Shown here: in pieces, positions 61,501 to 64,000 of the stretch | How positions within the stretch are numbered: position 1 is the stretch's first letter | Layout: every line of letters begins with the position of its first letter | NCBI GenBank assembly: GCA_964610315.1 | Contig: CAZSVM010000008.1 | Coordinates: forward strand, 28,301 to 92,300 | DNA from: JAQVEM01 sp964610315 | GTDB lineage: Bacteria; Actinomycetota; Humimicrobiia; Humimicrobiales; Humimicrobiaceae | Direction of reading: 5' to 3' | DNA length: 64,000 nt | Notes under the pieces: generated by a model | Databases searched by the model: none | What the model saw: only the letters and a program-made list of their open reading frames with translations | Told to the model about the DNA's origin: nothing | Translations under genes and position numbers: made by a program

Positions 61501-62352
61501 ATGGCTGATAATAATATCAAATTAAACAATAATACTAATCCAGAAAATCCCAATAATAGCAGTGTAAATTTATCGGTAAGAATCGCCGTTTATGACAATA
61601 TGCGCAGTATCCCTAGAATTATAGATCTTGACTTTGATAACTTTAATAATCTTATAAACGAAACATCCCAAAAAACTTACAATCTTTCCCACGAAATTGG
61701 TGGCAGAATCCCATACACCATAATAAGAGAAATAATAGAAAATCTTATACATGCAGATTTCAAAGAAGTGGTGGTTACCGTACTTAATAATGGAAACCAT
61801 ATAATTGTATCGGATCAGGGACCGGGGATCGATGATAAGGAAAAAGCTTTTCTACCTGGTTACACCTCCGCCACCAGTAAAATGAAAGAATATATAAGAG
61901 GTGTTGGTTCCGGTTTTCCTATAGTAAAGGAAACCATTACCTTTTCCGGCGGCTCAATTGAGGTGGAAGATAATATAAAAAAGGGGACAGTTATATCCTT
62001 AAAGTTGGGTCAGCCTGTTATGAACAATGATTCAGGGGGCCCGGACACCAATTTAACCAAAGATCTGTCTGGCGTCGGCAAATCTGGCGAGAAAGCTCAA
62101 ATAGAAATTAGTGAAAAGTTTGATAATATAATACTTTCGGACAGGCAGAAAAAAATTCTTTTTGTGATTCTGGAACTGGTCGAAGCCGGTCCCTCCACTA
62201 TTGCCAAAGAGCTCGGCTTTAGTCTTTCAACCTCATATAGAGAAATGATTCATCTGGAAAAAAACAAACTCCTAACATCAAGCGCCAGCGGCAAAAGAAA
62301 ATTATCCAAAAAAGGTATAAAATACCTTGAATATTATTCAAATAATATTTAA
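61501..62352 (+). CDS. GHKL-ATPase with C-terminal winged helix, directly upstream of dnaA
   Basis: 283 residues. Asn/Pro-rich N-terminus; residues about 60-175 form a GHKL fold (N box REIIENLIHADFKEV, G1 SDQGPGIDD, then PGYTSATSKMKEYIRGVGSGFPIVKET with the G2 loop, and GTVISLKLG). A linker leads to a C-terminal winged-helix domain (about 215-283: SDRQKKILFVILELVEAGPSTIAKELGFSLSTSYREMIHLEKNKLL). This looks like an anti-sigma/histidine-kinase ATP lid joined to a MarR/IclR-like DNA-binding domain, without a receiver or kinase dimer domain. It ends 12 bp before dnaA, so the two are very likely co-transcribed. No ribosome-binding site before the ATG. I do not know a named homologue. Confidence 0.82.
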   Translation: MADNNIKLNNNTNPENPNNSSVNLSVRIAVYDNMRSIPRIIDLDFDNFNNLINETSQKTYNLSHEIGGRIPYTIIREIIENLIHADFKEVVVTVLNNGNHIIVSDQGPGIDDKEKAFLPGYTSATSKMKEYIRGVGSGFPIVKETITFSGGSIEVEDNIKKGTVISLKLGQPVMNNDSGGPDTNLTKDLSGVGKSGEKAQIEISEKFDNIILSDRQKKILFVILELVEAGPSTIAKELGFSLSTSYREMIHLEKNKLLTSSASGKRKLSKKGIKYLEYYSNNI

Positions 62353-62364
62353 TATAAGAGTATT

Positions 62365-63726
62365 ATGGCAGACCTACAGAATATCTGGAAAAATACTCTT
62401 GAAGACATTAAAAACAAGATCAATCTTCCCACATACAAAGCCTGGTTCGAACATATAACTCCAATGTCCTTAAAAAAAAACTGCTTAACCGTTTCGGTGG
62501 GTAGTCCTTTCGCAAAAGAATGGCTTGAATCAAGATATTCAAGAATTTTATCGGAATCAATTAAAAAAGTAACCAACAATTCCTATAAGATAAAAATAAT
62601 TACCTCTCCGGCTGGTAATGAAAACACCGGTGCCAATTATAATGAATACATTAATGAAGTCCCTAAAATCAGGGGATATGTAAATACAAAAAACAGAAGT
62701 TCTTTGTTCAATACTAAATACACTTTCGATACATTTATTGTCGGAAACAGCAACCGATTCGCCTGTACCGCTTCTCTTGCTGTCAGCGAGAAACCAGGTA
62801 AAACTTATAATCCTCTGTTCATTTACGGGGGAGTAGGGTTAGGTAAGACACACCTGCTGCATGCCATTGGACAATATACTCTCCAGCTGCACCCTGATAA
62901 GACCATAAAATATGTATCGGCAGAAAGATTTCTAAATGATTTTATCAATGCCTTAAGATATAAAGATATCTTCGCCTTCAAAGAGAACTATAGAAATAAC
63001 GATGTTTTACTGGTTGACGATATCCAGTTTTTGGAGGATAAAGAGGCCAGCCAGGAAGAATTTTTCCACACATTTAATGCCCTGCATGATACCAACCGGC
63101 AGATTGTTTTATCCAGCGACAGGGCCCCCAAGAATATTGCCACCTTGGAAGAAAGGCTAAGATCCAGATTTGAGTGGGGTCTGGTAACCGATATTAAACC
63201 ACCTGATTTCGAAACCCGTCTGGCCATATTGAAAAAATATTCCGAAAGGGAGGAAATAATAGTCTCCGACGATATATTAAATTTAATAGCCGAAAAAATT
63301 ACCTCAAACATCAGGGAACTAGAAGGATCCCTTACCAGAATAGTTGCCTTTGCATCTCTAACCAAATCCAAACCTGACTTAACCATAGCCAAAAACATCC
63401 TTAAAGATATATTGCCTGACGACAGAGAGCATAAAACAAGTATACAAACAATAATAAAAGAAGTTTCAAAATATTTCTCAATACCAATCAGCGATATCCT
63501 GAGTGCTAAGAGAAACAAATTTATATCACATGCCCGTCAGCTGGCAATGTACTTATCAAGGGAACTTACCAGTAATTCCTTGCCCCGGATTGGAAAATCA
63601 TTCGGAGATCGCGATCATTCTACGGTTATATATGCTGTCTCAAAAATATCGGACCTTATTAACACAGATAAGAATGTTTATGTGCAGATACAGGAAATTA
63701 CCAATAAAATAAAAACTTCCTCTTAA
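62365..63726 (+). CDS. dnaA: Chromosomal replication initiator DnaA
   Basis: 453 residues. Domain I (about 1-80), linker, AAA+ domain with Walker A GGVGLGKTHLLHA and Walker B DVLLVDDIQFLEDKE, the sensor RAPKNIATLEERLRSRFEWG, and the DNA-binding domain IV with HARQLAMYLSRELTSNSLPRIGKSFGDRDHSTVIYA. Length and order are standard. AAGAG lies before the ATG. Confidence 0.97.
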   Translation: MADLQNIWKNTLEDIKNKINLPTYKAWFEHITPMSLKKNCLTVSVGSPFAKEWLESRYSRILSESIKKVTNNSYKIKIITSPAGNENTGANYNEYINEVPKIRGYVNTKNRSSLFNTKYTFDTFIVGNSNRFACTASLAVSEKPGKTYNPLFIYGGVGLGKTHLLHAIGQYTLQLHPDKTIKYVSAERFLNDFINALRYKDIFAFKENYRNNDVLLVDDIQFLEDKEASQEEFFHTFNALHDTNRQIVLSSDRAPKNIATLEERLRSRFEWGLVTDIKPPDFETRLAILKKYSEREEIIVSDDILNLIAEKITSNIRELEGSLTRIVAFASLTKSKPDLTIAKNILKDILPDDREHKTSIQTIIKEVSKYFSIPISDILSAKRNKFISHARQLAMYLSRELTSNSLPRIGKSFGDRDHSTVIYAVSKISDLINTDKNVYVQIQEITNKIKTSS

Positions 63727-64000
63727 CCTTAAGCAGAGGCTGTTCAAAAAATGTTAATAAGGTATAAAAACTTTTAACAAACTTTTTTATTTACTGTTAA
63801 AAATTAAACTTAATTTTATAACCTGTTTATATCTCATTAGTTTTAAACAACATTCAACTTCTTTCTTAACAGGTCCCTGTTTTTTATTTAAGCCTTTTAA
63901 ACCATCTCTTTTACTTACTAACACTTTTAACAGTTCTTATAACTATTACTAGCTATTTAAATTAAATATTATATATAATAAAATATGTTTATATTTTAAA
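63727..64000. other. AT-rich region after dnaA
   Basis: 274 bp to the window edge, strongly AT-rich with TTTTAACA-like repeats (for example around 63770 and 63925). dnaN would be expected further on. It may form part of the unwinding region of a bipartite origin, but I see no clear box cluster. Confidence 0.45.

Noticed and set aside
1..64000. tRNA, rRNA, CRISPR arrays, prophage or insertion sequences
   Set aside because: No cloverleaf-like segment, regularly spaced repeat array, integrase or transposase frame was seen on either strand by eye; a tRNAscan or Rfam run could still find a small RNA.

Overview
The window is one end-to-end stretch of chromosome from an AT-rich bacterium, and it contains the replication origin region. 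The order dnaA / oriC / rpmH-rnpA-yidD-yidC-jag-mnmE-mnmG-rsmG-parA-parB is the Gram-positive type. Lipoprotein substrate-binding proteins, ABC sugar permeases and a 3D-domain cell-wall protein fit a Gram-positive-like organism. The nitrogen regulator next to amtB-glnK-glnA closely resembles the actinobacterial regulator GlnR, yet mnmE/mnmG are present, which most cultured Actinomycetota lack. I read this as a deep-branching, probably anaerobic and saccharolytic lineage related to Actinomycetota or Bacillota. The sequence alone does not fix the phylum. I saw no rRNA, tRNA, CRISPR array or transposase.

Layout. 1-2.4 kb (+): end of the riboflavin genes (ribBA with a degenerate RibB half, ribH) and a UDG-fold iron-sulfur protein. 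2.4-10.6 kb (-): a 3D-domain cell-wall protein, a DUF1287 protein and an unusual complex-I-like operon (A-B-CD-H-I-J-K-N) that lacks E, F, G, L and M. 10.7-24.5 kb: a GH94 phosphorylase, an AI-2E-family permease, larC and larE (nickel-pincer cofactor), a PHP phosphoesterase, two small membrane proteins, two GGDEF proteins, a cysteine desulfurase and NAD synthetase.

24.6-43.1 kb is a galactan/galactose utilisation island: galT, galK, a GH53 endo-galactanase lipoprotein, an unrecognised 610-residue protein with an overlapping zinc-ribbon protein, a GH42 beta-galactosidase behind a three-gene ABC importer (same order as the Bacillus gan operon), a second ribose-type ABC importer, and a LacI-family repressor. 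Five copies of one palindrome centred on CTTGCGCAAG sit at the promoters of these units. Four promoters share one design (TTGACA-like box, 17 bp, TATTAT/TAATAT, operator over the start point), so extracellular galactan cleavage, uptake, beta-galactosidase and galactose kinase/uridylyltransferase look like one regulon.

43.3-47.4 kb is the nitrogen module glnR-amtB-glnK-glnA, with 11-bp direct repeats (GlnR-box-like) before amtB and glnA. 47.4-51.3 kb holds miscellaneous genes (VIT/CCC1-like, HAD, SPFH, GIY-YIG, lipA). 51.3-64 kb is the origin region, with two perfect parS sites, a truncated MnmG paralogue between mnmE and mnmG, a GHKL-ATPase/winged-helix protein directly before dnaA, and a candidate oriC.

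A recurring oddity is that several genes (nadE, galT, rnpA, perhaps rsmG) can only be given a full-length N-terminus by starting at AUA or AUU, each just downstream of a purine-rich ribosome-binding site. Naive gene calling truncates these proteins.
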